From: Sphingobium sp. EM0848
Lineage (GTDB): Bacteria; Pseudomonadota; Alphaproteobacteria; Sphingomonadales; Sphingomonadaceae
Reading direction: 5' to 3'
Length of the DNA: 64,000 bases
Assembly: GCF_013375555.1 (NCBI RefSeq)
Contig: NZ_JABXWB010000005.1
Coordinates: 1,191,501-1,255,500, forward strand
The first letter of the stretch is position 1; the number at the start of each line of letters is the position of its first letter. This document shows positions 26,414 to 35,165 of this stretch, in pieces. The notes below the pieces were generated by a model. That model had not been told where the DNA came from, made no database searches, and saw only the letters and a program-made list of their open reading frames with translations. The position numbers were made by a program, and so were the translations under genes.

Positions 26414-27502
26414 ATGGATAAAGGGGATGATGCCAGCTTTGCAATGGACCGCCGCCAATTCTCGGCGGGGATCGCGGCAATCGGACTGGGAACTGCAACC
26501 GGCTGGACTGGCGAAGACGAAGCGGGTGCCAGGCCTTTAACGAGAGAAGGAAAAAACAGAATGAGCGGCGGCAAGATTGACACGCATCAGCATTATTTCC
26601 CGCAAGTCTATGTCGACGCGGTCGGTCTCGACCGGCTGGCGGCGCAGATGCCCAACAAGAAGGCGCCTGAATGGTCGCCGGAGCGTGCGATCACCATGAT
26701 GGATGAAAACGGGATTGCCGAAGGCATTATTTCGGTTTCCTCCGGCCCTGCCATTCCGGATGCGCCCGTCCTGCTGCGCAGATGTAACGACGCCGGCACG
26801 GAATTGCGCCAGCGTTATCCCGGCCGTTTCGGTCTTTTCGCCAGCCTGCCCTTGCCCGATGTGGATGCGAGTCTGAAGGAGGTCGCTCATTGCCTCGATA
26901 CGCTCAAGGTCGACGGCTTCATCATCTTCACCAGCTATGATGGTGCGTATCTGGGCGATGAGCGGTTCGTGCCGCTGTTTGATGAGCTGGATCGGCGTGG
27001 TGCGGTCGTCTTCATTCATCCCAATGAACCGGCCTACGCCATTCCCAATGTGGCGCCGGCTTCGGTGCTGGAATTCCCGTTCGAAACCACCCGCACGGCA
27101 ACCAGCCTGATCATCTCGGGCGCGATTCAGCGCTACAGGCGTATCCGTTTCATCCTGTCCCATGCGGGCGGAACATTGCCCTATCTGGTGCCGCGCATTT
27201 CGCTCTCGATCTCGATGATGCCGGGGGTGGCCGAGCGGGTAGGCGACGTGGCTGCGGCCTTCCGCGCATTTTATTATGACACGGCGCTTTCGGCCGGCGT
27301 TTCGACGTTGACGGCCCTCTCCCTGATCGCTGATCCCGACCATATCCTGTTCGGCACGGATTTCCCGATGGCGCCCCTCAGCGCGATCACGCATTTCGGC
27401 AGCGAACTGGAACGGGCCGATATCACTGGCTTCGATCGCGGACAGGTCTATCGCGGCAATGCGGCCAGGCTCCTCGGCCGGGCCGGGGCTGCGGCCGGCT
27501 GA
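26414..27502 (+). CDS. Amidohydrolase-family (ACMSD-type) decarboxylase or hydrolase with Tat-like leader
   Basis: A metal-dependent TIM-barrel of the amidohydrolase-2 group that includes ACMSD, gamma-resorcylate decarboxylase and LigW/LigJ-type enzymes. Metal ligands are visible: DTHQH (His58, His60), VFIHPNEP, LSHAGGTLPYL and FGTDFPM. In an aromatic pathway it would decarboxylate an aromatic acid or hydrolyse a ring-cleavage product. The frame starting at 26414 adds about 49 residues with DRRQFSAGIAAIGLG, which looks like a twin-arginine signal. A second ATG at 26561 (MSGGKIDTH) also has a good AGAAGGA ribosome site and would give a cytoplasmic enzyme. The hydroxylase gene follows within 25 bp. 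Confidence 0.87.
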   Translation: MDKGDDASFAMDRRQFSAGIAAIGLGTATGWTGEDEAGARPLTREGKNRMSGGKIDTHQHYFPQVYVDAVGLDRLAAQMPNKKAPEWSPERAITMMDENGIAEGIISVSSGPAIPDAPVLLRRCNDAGTELRQRYPGRFGLFASLPLPDVDASLKEVAHCLDTLKVDGFIIFTSYDGAYLGDERFVPLFDELDRRGAVVFIHPNEPAYAIPNVAPASVLEFPFETTRTATSLIISGAIQRYRRIRFILSHAGGTLPYLVPRISLSISMMPGVAERVGDVAAAFRAFYYDTALSAGVSTLTALSLIADPDHILFGTDFPMAPLSAITHFGSELERADITGFDRGQVYRGNAARLLGRAGAAAG

Positions 27503-27523
27503 GCGCGGAACAGGGCACGGAAC

Positions 27524-28777
27524 ATGTCTCCGCCGATCATCATCGCGGGTGCGGGCATCGGCGGCTTGAGCGCGGCGCTCGCGCTCGCGCAGCAGGGCCT
27601 TCAATGCCATCTGGTGGAGCGCGCGCCGGAAATTACAGAGGTCGGTGCCGGTCTGCAATTGGGCCCCAACGGATTCCGGGCCTTTGAGCGCCTCGGGATT
27701 GAACGGGAAATGGACGCTGTCAGTTTCCGGCCAGATGCGATCCGGCTGATCGACAGTATCGATGGCGCCGAACTCTCCCGGCAGACTCTGGGCGAGGTAT
27801 TTGAACGTCGTTTCGGGCATCCCTACCGTGTCGGCTATCGGGCCGATGTCCAGTCGGTATTGCTGGAAGCCGTTCGTCGACATGCCGACCGGATCACGAT
27901 TACGCTGGGCGATGCGGTGCGGGCGATAGCCGATCACGGCGATGCCGTGACGGTGACGCTTGAGAGCGGGCGAAAGATCGGTGGTGCTGGTCTGATCGGT
28001 GCCGACGGGCTCTGGTCGCAGGTGCGTGAGCATTTGTTCGGCGCGGCTCCACCACGATCGAGCGGGCATATTGCCTATCGGGCGGTGTTGCCGGTGGAAC
28101 GGTTGCCGATCGATCTTGCGACGAATGACGTCCAGCTCTGGATCGGGCCGGGACACCATCTCGTCTGTTACAAGATGCGCGGGGGCGCCATCTTTAACAT
28201 CGTCGCGATCATCCATGGCGCACGGGACGTCCGGGGCTGGGACATGGTGGGTGATTCTGCCGAGTTGCGGAGCGGCTTTGCCGACGCCTGCGAACCGGTT
28301 CAACGGATCATTTCCCTTGTCGAACAAGGCCGCATCTGGGCGCTGAGTGACCGCGATCCCACGCCCGGCTGGTCGCGAGGGCGCATAACGCTGCTGGGCG
28401 ACGCGGCGCATCCGATGCTGCCCTATCTCGCCCAGGGAGCATGCATGGCCGTCGAAGACGCGGTCAGCCTCGCCGATGCCGTTGCCGCTGATCCTCACAA
28501 TTTGTCTGCCGCTTTTGGGGCCTATGAAGCGGGACGGTTCGCCCGCACAGCCAGCGTTCAACGTGCCGCGCGCGAAACAGGCATGATCAATCATGCTTCA
28601 GGGATTGAGCGGGAGCGCCGTAACGCCTTTCTCGCGACCCGTCGGGACGACGATTATGAAGCGATTGCCTGGCTATTTGGTAGCGACGGGCCACGGCCCG
28701 GTAATTCGCCCGATGCCGAGATTGGTATTTTCGGGCGGCATCGCGGCGAGGATCACGGTAGCAGGAAGGTGCAATGA
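27524..28777 (+). CDS. FAD-dependent aromatic monooxygenase (salicylate / 3-hydroxybenzoate hydroxylase-like)
   Basis: A class A flavoprotein hydroxylase of 417 residues. It has the FAD-binding motif GAGIGGLSAALALAQQG near the N-terminus, the middle block LIGADGLWSQVRE and the ribityl-binding block LLGDAAHPMLPYLAQGACMA. The pattern resembles salicylate 1-hydroxylase and 3-hydroxybenzoate 6-hydroxylase. It uses NAD(P)H and O2 to hydroxylate, or decarboxylate and hydroxylate, a phenolic acid in the cytoplasm. It follows the amidohydrolase gene by 21 bases and precedes a TonB receptor, so import, hydroxylation and decarboxylation appear linked. The precise substrate cannot be read. Confidence 0.88.
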   Translation: MSPPIIIAGAGIGGLSAALALAQQGLQCHLVERAPEITEVGAGLQLGPNGFRAFERLGIEREMDAVSFRPDAIRLIDSIDGAELSRQTLGEVFERRFGHPYRVGYRADVQSVLLEAVRRHADRITITLGDAVRAIADHGDAVTVTLESGRKIGGAGLIGADGLWSQVREHLFGAAPPRSSGHIAYRAVLPVERLPIDLATNDVQLWIGPGHHLVCYKMRGGAIFNIVAIIHGARDVRGWDMVGDSAELRSGFADACEPVQRIISLVEQGRIWALSDRDPTPGWSRGRITLLGDAAHPMLPYLAQGACMAVEDAVSLADAVAADPHNLSAAFGAYEAGRFARTASVQRAARETGMINHASGIERERRNAFLATRRDDDYEAIAWLFGSDGPRPGNSPDAEIGIFGRHRGEDHGSRKVQ

Positions 28778-28914
28778 TCGCTTTGCGGCACAGGTGATAA
28801 TTAAACTATCAAAGTGTAAAGTATTTTATTGACGGGCTGCTCAGAAATAGAGAAAATAAGAATATAAAGATCAGAGTCGCTAAAAACTGAATCGCAAAAA
28901 ATTGGGAGGAATAG

Positions 28915-31233
28915 ATGAAACGTGCCGTAATTCGCGCGTCGCTTCTGGTTGCGTCTTCGATATACTCAATATCGGTGCAGGCGCAGGCTGATAATAATGG
29001 CGCAAATAGAGACGGTGACATCATCGTTACTGCGCAGAAGCGCAGCGAGCGCTTGCAGGACGTTCCTCTTTCAATCACTGCCGTAACCGGTGACCAGCTT
29101 GGCAAGCAGGGCATTTCGAGCGCCGCTGACCTTGAGAAGATCGCACCGGGCTTTACCTATCGCCAGAGCCAGAACGGTACGCCCGTCTTTGCGATCCGTG
29201 GCATTGGCTTCTACAGCGAGCAGGTTGCGAACGCACCGACGGTTACCATCTACACCGACCAGATTCCGCTGCCTTACGCCCGCATGGCTGAAGGGGCGGC
29301 CCTCGATGTCGAGCGGGTCGAAGTCCTCAAGGGGCCGCAGGGCACGCTTTTTGGCCAGAACTCCACGGGCGGCGCGATCAACTATGTCGCGGCAAAACCC
29401 ACCGATCATTTTACAGGCGGCTTCAGTCTGACCTATGGCCGCTTCAACCAGTTCGATGCGGAGGGCTATGTCAGTGGTCCGATCGCAGAGGGTCTGACGT
29501 TCCGCCTCGCCGCGCGTCATGAAAGCCGTGACGACTGGCAGAAGAGCAGCACGCGGGACGACAAGAGCGGTCAACATAATTTCACGGTGGGCCGTCTGCT
29601 CGTCGATTGGGAGCCGTCCGACCGGTTGCACGTCGAACTCAATATCAACGGCTGGCGGGACCGTTCGGACACGCAGCAGAGCCAGGCACGTGGCTATCTG
29701 CCGGTGTCGGAAACGCCGCCCGCGACGCCACAGACCATTGCGACGAACGCCGCGCTTACGGCCTATCCCTACATCACCAGCAACGACAACCGTCTGGCGG
29801 ATTGGGACCCTGGGCGCGACTATCGCCGCGACGACGAATTTTATCAGGTCGCGGCGAATATCCGCTACGATGTCTCGGATGAGATCCGGCTGATCTCTAT
29901 CTCATCCTATTCGCATCTGAAGAGCTTCGCACCGATCGACGTCGACGGCACGGATCACCATGCGCTGTTCCTGACCCAGGACGGGTTGATCAAGACCTTC
30001 ACCCAGGAGCTTCGCCTGGAAGGCGATATGGGCCGGTTCAAATGGGTGTTTGGCGGCAATTACGAGCATCATACCGCCAACGAATTGCAGCGAACCGACC
30101 TCAGGGGGTCGAACTCGCAGCTCGTCTTCGGTCCCGGCGTGGCTGTGCAGTTCGACGGCCTTGACCTTTATAATGACCAGAAGATCAATGCTAAGGCGGT
30201 TTTCGGCAATGTCGACTTCAAGCTGACCGACCAGCTCAGCGTCCAGGGCGGCATCCGCTATGCGAAGGAAGATCGCGACTTCAAAGGCTGCCTCGCCGAT
30301 AATGGCACGCCGACCGGTTTTGGCGCCGTCCTCGGCTTGCCGCTGACCGCGCCCAACCGCTGCGTGACTTTCCTGCCATCGGGCGCGCCGGGTCAGGTTG
30401 TTACCTCGCTCAATCAGGATAATGTGTCCTGGCGGGTCAGCCTCAACTACAAGCCCAGCAGCGATGCCTTGCTCTATGCCAACGTCACAAAGGGCTACAA
30501 GTCGGGCGGCTTCGGCACATTGCCCGCGGTCAGCTACCAGCAGTTGCAGCCGGTGACGCAGGAATCCGTCCTCGCCTATGAGGCTGGTTTCAAGTTCAGC
30601 CTTTTCGATCGGGTCCTCGACCTGTCGGGTGCGGCCTTCTACGATGATTATCGTGACAAGCAGACACAAGGATCGGTCATCGTCCCGCCGTTCGGCAACC
30701 TGCCCTATCTCGTCAACGTCCCCAAGTCGCGGATCTACGGTTTCGAACTCGATGCAACATTGCGCCCGGTCACCGGATTGCGCATTACCGCGGGCGGCAC
30801 CTATCTCAACACCCGCGTGAAAAGTCCGGCTCCGGTTGCCAGCCCGTTCGGAGAACCGGTCGATGCAGGCGGCGAGCGGCTGCCCAATGCGCCCAAATGG
30901 CAGATCCAGGGTGACGCGGAATATGATTTCGCGATCAATAAGGATCTCTCAGCCTTCCTCGGCGGTTCAATCTCCTTCCGCACGTCCAGCGATGCTGCGC
31001 TCGGAGCACGCACTGGGCCTGCGGGATCGGAGGACTGGTTCAAGATCGATGGCTATACGCTTCTCGACCTGCGCGCCGGTCTCGAGTTCGGGAACGGTTA
31101 TAGGGTGCAGATCTGGGGCAAGAATGTCACCAACAAGGGATATTGGAACAATGTCGTCCACATCTATGACACATATGCCCGTATCACTGGCCAGCCTGCT
31201 ACCTATGGCGTAACAGTTTCTGCCAAGTTCTGA
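28915..31233 (+). CDS. TonB-dependent outer membrane receptor
   Basis: A 772-residue receptor with a signal peptide (RASLLVASSIYSISVQAQA), TonB box GDIIVTAQKRSE, plug motifs (VFAIRGIGFYSEQ, VEVLKGPQGTLFGQNSTGGA) and a barrel ending GVTVSAKF. GGGAGGAATAG precedes the ATG. The upstream 137 bp is AT-rich and contains a weak half-site of the island palindrome (GTGTAAAG, ending at 28821). A short hairpin separates it from the SnoaL-like gene downstream. It is probably the main importer for the compound processed by the flanking enzymes. Confidence 0.93.
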   Translation: MKRAVIRASLLVASSIYSISVQAQADNNGANRDGDIIVTAQKRSERLQDVPLSITAVTGDQLGKQGISSAADLEKIAPGFTYRQSQNGTPVFAIRGIGFYSEQVANAPTVTIYTDQIPLPYARMAEGAALDVERVEVLKGPQGTLFGQNSTGGAINYVAAKPTDHFTGGFSLTYGRFNQFDAEGYVSGPIAEGLTFRLAARHESRDDWQKSSTRDDKSGQHNFTVGRLLVDWEPSDRLHVELNINGWRDRSDTQQSQARGYLPVSETPPATPQTIATNAALTAYPYITSNDNRLADWDPGRDYRRDDEFYQVAANIRYDVSDEIRLISISSYSHLKSFAPIDVDGTDHHALFLTQDGLIKTFTQELRLEGDMGRFKWVFGGNYEHHTANELQRTDLRGSNSQLVFGPGVAVQFDGLDLYNDQKINAKAVFGNVDFKLTDQLSVQGGIRYAKEDRDFKGCLADNGTPTGFGAVLGLPLTAPNRCVTFLPSGAPGQVVTSLNQDNVSWRVSLNYKPSSDALLYANVTKGYKSGGFGTLPAVSYQQLQPVTQESVLAYEAGFKFSLFDRVLDLSGAAFYDDYRDKQTQGSVIVPPFGNLPYLVNVPKSRIYGFELDATLRPVTGLRITAGGTYLNTRVKSPAPVASPFGEPVDAGGERLPNAPKWQIQGDAEYDFAINKDLSAFLGGSISFRTSSDAALGARTGPAGSEDWFKIDGYTLLDLRAGLEFGNGYRVQIWGKNVTNKGYWNNVVHIYDTYARITGQPATYGVTVSAKF

Positions 31234-31247
31234 TCAGTGGGTATCTG

Positions 31248-31264
31248 GCCCTTTTGCAAAGGGC
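31248..31264. other. Intercistronic hairpin after the receptor gene
   Basis: GCCCTTT (31248-31254) and AAAGGGC (31258-31264) form a 7-bp stem with a 3-base loop. There is no T-run after it. It could reduce transcription into, or protect the mRNA next to, the SnoaL-SDR pair downstream. Confidence 0.4.
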
Positions 31265-31288
31265 AGGCCAAAGCGTGGGAAACTCATC

Positions 31289-31732
31289 ATGACTGATACT
31301 GCCGTCAAAATCGATAATGTCGCGATCGCTCGCGACTATTTCCGGCTCCTTGATGCCAAGAGTCCGGATATGCTTTCGCTGTTCACGCCTGATTTCGAAT
31401 TCTACTATCCCAAATATGGACGGGGTGGCGGCGCCGAGCAGCTTATGGACGTTGTCGTGGGACTTTCTGCCCGTGTTGAAACGATGGAGCATGATGTCTC
31501 CGATTATCTTTTCGTGGCTGAAGGCGATCATGTTGTGGTCGAAGGGACTACACGCGGGGTCCTCAGCAATGGCGACAAATGGGCAGCAGGCGAAACGCCG
31601 TGTGGGCGCTTTTGCAACGTCTTTACATTTCGCGACGGCAAGATTGCCCGTGTCGCCGTTTATCTTGACCCGGACTATCTGAACGAGGCCGAGAGCGCAT
31701 TTCTTTGGGGCCGGGAGGGTAGGCAATGGTGA
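31289..31732 (+). CDS. SnoaL-like (NTF2 fold) protein
   Basis: A 147-residue NTF2-fold protein: helix NVAIARDYFRLLDAKSPDML, FTPDFEFYYPKYGRG, DYLFVAEGDHVVVEGTTRG and the C-terminal block VYLDPDYLNEAESAFLWGRE. The last block is nearly identical to that of the SnoaL-like protein at 58929-59369, so they are paralogues. Such proteins act as isomerases, cyclases or dehydratases on small organic molecules. Its stop overlaps the start of the next SDR gene by seven bases, so the two are translationally coupled and may act on consecutive steps. The substrate is unknown. Confidence 0.85.
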   Translation: MTDTAVKIDNVAIARDYFRLLDAKSPDMLSLFTPDFEFYYPKYGRGGGAEQLMDVVVGLSARVETMEHDVSDYLFVAEGDHVVVEGTTRGVLSNGDKWAAGETPCGRFCNVFTFRDGKIARVAVYLDPDYLNEAESAFLWGREGRQW

Positions 31733-32463
31733 AGGGACGTCTGGACGGCAAGGTCGCATTGATCACCGGTGGCGCGCGCGGCATCGGCAGAGCCACCGCG
31801 GAACTGTTCGCCGATGAAGGTGCCCAGGTCGAAATTGCCGACATCAGCATGGCTGAACCGGCATTCGATCATCCCGCCATTCATCATTCCGCTCATGATA
31901 TTGCCAGCGAAGAAGCATGGGCCGATCTTGTTGATGCGATCGTGGCGCGGCACGGACGGATTGACATTCTGGTCAATAATGCAGCGATCGGCGGGTCGAC
32001 CCTACCCCTTGCGGAAGAGCGGCTGGCTGACTGGAATCGGGCGCTGGAAGTCAATCTGACCGGGGTGATGCTGGGCATGAAGGCGGTTCTTCCGCTGATG
32101 CGGGCGCGTCGGGCCGGTTCGATTGTCAATTTTTCCTCCATATGGGGAAACAGCGCGGTAGCCGCGATGGCTGCCTATCACGCTACAAAAGGCGCGGTTC
32201 GCACGCTCACCAAACATGCGGCGGTCACATATGCACCCGACAATGTTCGCGTGAATTCCGTTCATCCCGGGATCACCGCTACAGTGCCGGTAGTCGTCGA
32301 CCAGCCGGCTGAGGCAACGGCTGCGATCATCGCGGCGACGCCGCTTGGCCGCATGGCGCAGCCGATCGAGATTGCGCGTGCCGTCCTCTTCCTGGCGAGC
32401 GACGATGCAAGCTTTGTCACAGGGTCTGAATTAATCGTCGATGGCGGTTATCTTGCCCAATAG
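31726..32463 (+). CDS. Short-chain dehydrogenase/reductase
   Basis: A 245-residue classical SDR with TGGARGIG, NNAA at 84-87, and the Ser138, Tyr151, Lys155 triad (YHATK). The acidic residue in the cofactor loop (EIADI) suggests NAD(H). The C-terminus (FLASDDASFVTGSELIVDGG) is the usual FabG-like type, close to the broken SDRs at 45352 and 61403. The start overlaps the SnoaL-like stop. It probably oxidises a hydroxyl group of the pathway intermediate. Confidence 0.9.
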   Translation: MVKGRLDGKVALITGGARGIGRATAELFADEGAQVEIADISMAEPAFDHPAIHHSAHDIASEEAWADLVDAIVARHGRIDILVNNAAIGGSTLPLAEERLADWNRALEVNLTGVMLGMKAVLPLMRARRAGSIVNFSSIWGNSAVAAMAAYHATKGAVRTLTKHAAVTYAPDNVRVNSVHPGITATVPVVVDQPAEATAAIIAATPLGRMAQPIEIARAVLFLASDDASFVTGSELIVDGGYLAQ

Positions 32464-32736
32464 TGCGTATATTGGTTTCGGTTGGAAGGGACCTCATGGC
32501 TGAAACCCATATGGCGATGGCGCGGACTCGTACCCGGAGGACCGCGCCTCGTTTTGCGTTTCAAACGATCTTGATTTGTCCGAGACGGGGGATTGTCGGT
32601 GAGCGCACTTAATCCGGATTATTTGTTCGTCTTCATTCTGGCGGGCTTTGTAGGTTTTCAACTGAGCGGCGTTTCATGGGATGGATCGAGAATTCGACCA
32701 TCGCTCCGTCATCGCTCCTGGCCCATCCAGTGTGGA

Positions 32737-33858
32737 TCAAGTCTCGGGCAGTTCGCGGGGGAACGCGACCGGGGCTTGTTGTTGCTTCCGCCCGCTACGG
32801 AAATCGTCGAGCAGACGACGGGCACGCACTGCGCCCTCATCTGAAGCCAGCATGAGCGGACGCATGGCGGCGAAGGACTGGCCACGCATATTCTGTTGGA
32901 CCTGTTCGATCATCGGCCGGTCCTCGTTGACGAAGGCATGTTCGATTGGTCCGCGGATCATGGTGTCCAAAGTCGTATCGGCCAGCGAGAAGTCGCGGCA
33001 GGCAGCCCAGAGATAATGCGTCGATATTTCGGTTTCCGGCGTCAGGATATGGGCGCCGAACACCGTGATGCCAGCGCTGCGGTCGACACCGGCCGGCGCG
33101 ACGCCGACATCGAGCCACATGGTCGAGGGCGCGTCCCAGCGCATGTTCAGCCAATGATCGACCCGACCCCGATAATCGTTGAACAGGGCGGACCAGACCG
33201 GCGCCGCGATCCCGTCGGGGCACCATCGGTTGGAGAAGAGCGTAGTGCTCTCCTGCAGCACCTGATGCTTGCCGTCCTTGATGGCGTCGCTGCCTATGCC
33301 GCCCTCATGGATGTAGGCGACGTGCGTGAGGTCCATGAGATTGTCGGTGATCAGCTCGAAATGGGCCCGGGTGAGCAATCTTCCACGGATTGTCTTGTGG
33401 TCCGGATGCTCGAGCAGGGAGAAATCCGGGATCAGGGTGACATCAGCCCGTTGCTCGTCCCCAAGCCATATCCACAAAAGTGAATGTCGTTCGACCAACG
33501 GGTATCGACGCAATTGTGCCACGCGCGGGACGGGGCCGTGCGGATTGCCGACGCAGCGCCCGGAGGCGTCGAACTCCAGCCCATGATAGGGGCATTGCAG
33601 GCGTTGTCCCGCAAGCCAGCGGCCCTGGCCCAAGGAGGCGAACCGGTGCGGGCAAATACCGGAAAGCGCGGATGCTTCACCATCATCCTGTCGCACCAGA
33701 ATGATGGCCTCGTCACAGACTGTGATGGCAAAGGGTGTGTCGCTCACTTCCTCGCTCCACGCCGCGGCATGCCAGCTGTTGCGCAGGAAAGTGGAGTTGT
33801 CCGGAATGGCAGATGATGGGTCACCAGCTGGTGGACGGTGATCGATCCGGGTTGCCAT
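32737..33858 (-). CDS. Rieske non-heme iron oxygenase, VanA/LigX-like
   Basis: A 373-residue oxygenase component. The Rieske [2Fe-2S] motif is complete: Cys69-x-His71 (CPHRF) and Cys89-x2-His92 (CPYHG). The mononuclear iron site appears as Asp172, Asp176, His179 and His184 (TDNLMDLTHVAYIH). The arrangement resembles aromatic O-demethylase or hydroxylase alpha subunits such as vanillate demethylase VanA. Electrons must come from a reductase, and no ferredoxin or reductase gene is seen in the window. It is divergent from the MDR reductase operon, with one island operator 77 bp before this start and a second nearer the other gene. O-demethylation of a methoxyaromatic is a reasonable but unproven role. 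Confidence 0.92.
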   Translation of the reverse strand: MATRIDHRPPAGDPSSAIPDNSTFLRNSWHAAAWSEEVSDTPFAITVCDEAIILVRQDDGEASALSGICPHRFASLGQGRWLAGQRLQCPYHGLEFDASGRCVGNPHGPVPRVAQLRRYPLVERHSLLWIWLGDEQRADVTLIPDFSLLEHPDHKTIRGRLLTRAHFELITDNLMDLTHVAYIHEGGIGSDAIKDGKHQVLQESTTLFSNRWCPDGIAAPVWSALFNDYRGRVDHWLNMRWDAPSTMWLDVGVAPAGVDRSAGITVFGAHILTPETEISTHYLWAACRDFSLADTTLDTMIRGPIEHAFVNEDRPMIEQVQQNMRGQSFAAMRPLMLASDEGAVRARRLLDDFRSGRKQQQAPVAFPRELPET

Positions 33859-33934
33859 GGGTGCGCTCTCCCTATTCGACTCTTTTGGTCTCCGTCTGTC
33901 ATTTGTGCCTTGCCGGGTGAGTTGTCAACGTTTA

Positions 33935-33950
33935 CTTTACGATCGTAAAG
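33935..33950. promoter_or_regulatory. Island operator copy 3, perfect palindrome CTTTACGATCGTAAAG
   Basis: A perfect 16-bp inverted repeat and the best representative of the motif. It lies 77 bp before the Rieske oxygenase start (33858, minus strand). Confidence 0.75.
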
Positions 33951-34023
33951 CCAATGCGAATCGCATGGAGGCTTGCCCGGTCCGCAGTGATGGGCGTCAA
34001 ATTGCAAATCTGCAGCCATTAAA

Positions 34024-34039
34024 CTTGACGACCGTAAAG
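34024..34039. promoter_or_regulatory. Island operator copy 4 (CTTGACGACCGTAAAG)
   Basis: Arms CTTGAC and GTAAAG around GACC. It ends 57 bp before the start of the MDR reductase gene (34097), close to where its promoter should be. Confidence 0.7.
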
Positions 34040-34096
34040 ATTATAAACTACAAGATGGCCCGGTAAGCGGAATGTGAGTGATCGCTGGAGAGAGAT

Positions 34097-35107
34097 ATGA
34101 CCGGTGGTGAGAATCGTCAGATATGGTTGCAGTCGCGTCCGAACGGGATACCGCGGGCTTCGGATTTCGGGCTTCGGACGGCGCCGATCCCGACGCTGAA
34201 GGAGGGGCAGTTTCTGGTCCGCAATGCCTATTTGTCGGTTGACCCGGCGATGCGGGGTTGGATAGCGGACAAGAGCACTTATTGGCCGCGGCTGGAGGTG
34301 GGCGACACGATGCGCGCCTATTCGGTCGGCGAGGTGATCGAGAGCCGCAATCCGCGCTATGTGCCGGGTGAGAAGGTGATGGGGATTTTCGGCTGGCAGG
34401 ACTATGCCGCCGTCGACGAACCCGCCGTCTATTACAAGGTTCAGGATAATGGCCTTCCGCTTTCGCTCTGGCTGGGCGTGCTGGGGCTTAATGGCCTGAC
34501 CGGCTATTTCGGAATGACCGAAGTTTGCCAGCCCAAGCCCGGCGAGACGGTCGTGGTGTCGACGGCCGCCGGCTCGGTTGGTTCGGCCGCCGGGCAGGTC
34601 GCCAGGATCAAGGGCGCCCGGGTCGTCGGCATCACCGGCGGGGCGGAGAAGGTTCAGCAATGCCTTGATGAGTTCGGCTATGACGCGGTGATCGACTATA
34701 AGGCAGAGCCCGACATCGATGCCGCGCTGAAGGCTGCATGTCCTGACGGCATCGACGCCTATTTCGACAATACTTCAGGCGCCATTCACGACGCCGTGCT
34801 GCGCCAGATCAACCTGCATGCGCGCATCGCGATCTGCGGCACCGCTTCCTTCGCGAGTTGGGACCCCTGGCCCGAAGGGCCGCGCCCGGAGCGCCATCTG
34901 CTCGTCAAGCGCGCGACCATGCGCGGTTTCCTGACGCCTGACTTCGAGGATAAATATGGGCGGGCGCTCACTGACCTTGTGACCTGGATTCAGGAGGGCA
35001 AGCTCAACTATCGCGAGGATATGCTGGAAGGCATGGAGGCCGCGCCGGGGTCGATCGAGACGCTCTATAGCGGCGCCAACAGCGGCAAGCTCGTCATCCG
35101 CCTGTAA
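34097..35107 (+). CDS. Zinc-independent MDR NADP-dependent oxidoreductase (CurA/LTB4DH-like)
   Basis: A 336-residue medium-chain reductase. The N-terminal GroES-like part (VDPAMRGWIADKSTYWPRLE) lacks the Cys/His zinc ligands. The Rossmann part has the motif VVVSTAAGSVGSAAGQVA followed by VVGITGG, typical of NADPH-dependent leukotriene B4 12-hydroxydehydrogenase and curcumin reductase types, which reduce C=C bonds next to a carbonyl. GGAGAGAGAT precedes the ATG. It is first of a run of four genes (MDR, BKACE, VOC, acyl-CoA dehydrogenase) with short gaps or overlaps. It may reduce an enone intermediate after ring opening. Confidence 0.9.
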   Translation: MTGGENRQIWLQSRPNGIPRASDFGLRTAPIPTLKEGQFLVRNAYLSVDPAMRGWIADKSTYWPRLEVGDTMRAYSVGEVIESRNPRYVPGEKVMGIFGWQDYAAVDEPAVYYKVQDNGLPLSLWLGVLGLNGLTGYFGMTEVCQPKPGETVVVSTAAGSVGSAAGQVARIKGARVVGITGGAEKVQQCLDEFGYDAVIDYKAEPDIDAALKAACPDGIDAYFDNTSGAIHDAVLRQINLHARIAICGTASFASWDPWPEGPRPERHLLVKRATMRGFLTPDFEDKYGRALTDLVTWIQEGKLNYREDMLEGMEAAPGSIETLYSGANSGKLVIRL

Positions 35108-35165
35108 AGGCGACAGTCAATGGAACGGACCCGCGCCCATGGGTCCGCCGAGAGGATCAAGACCC

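Noticed and set aside
26537-28594. 685-codon minus-strand open frame opposite the amidohydrolase and flavin hydroxylase
   Set aside because: It spans two well-supported plus-strand genes and has no recognisable domain.
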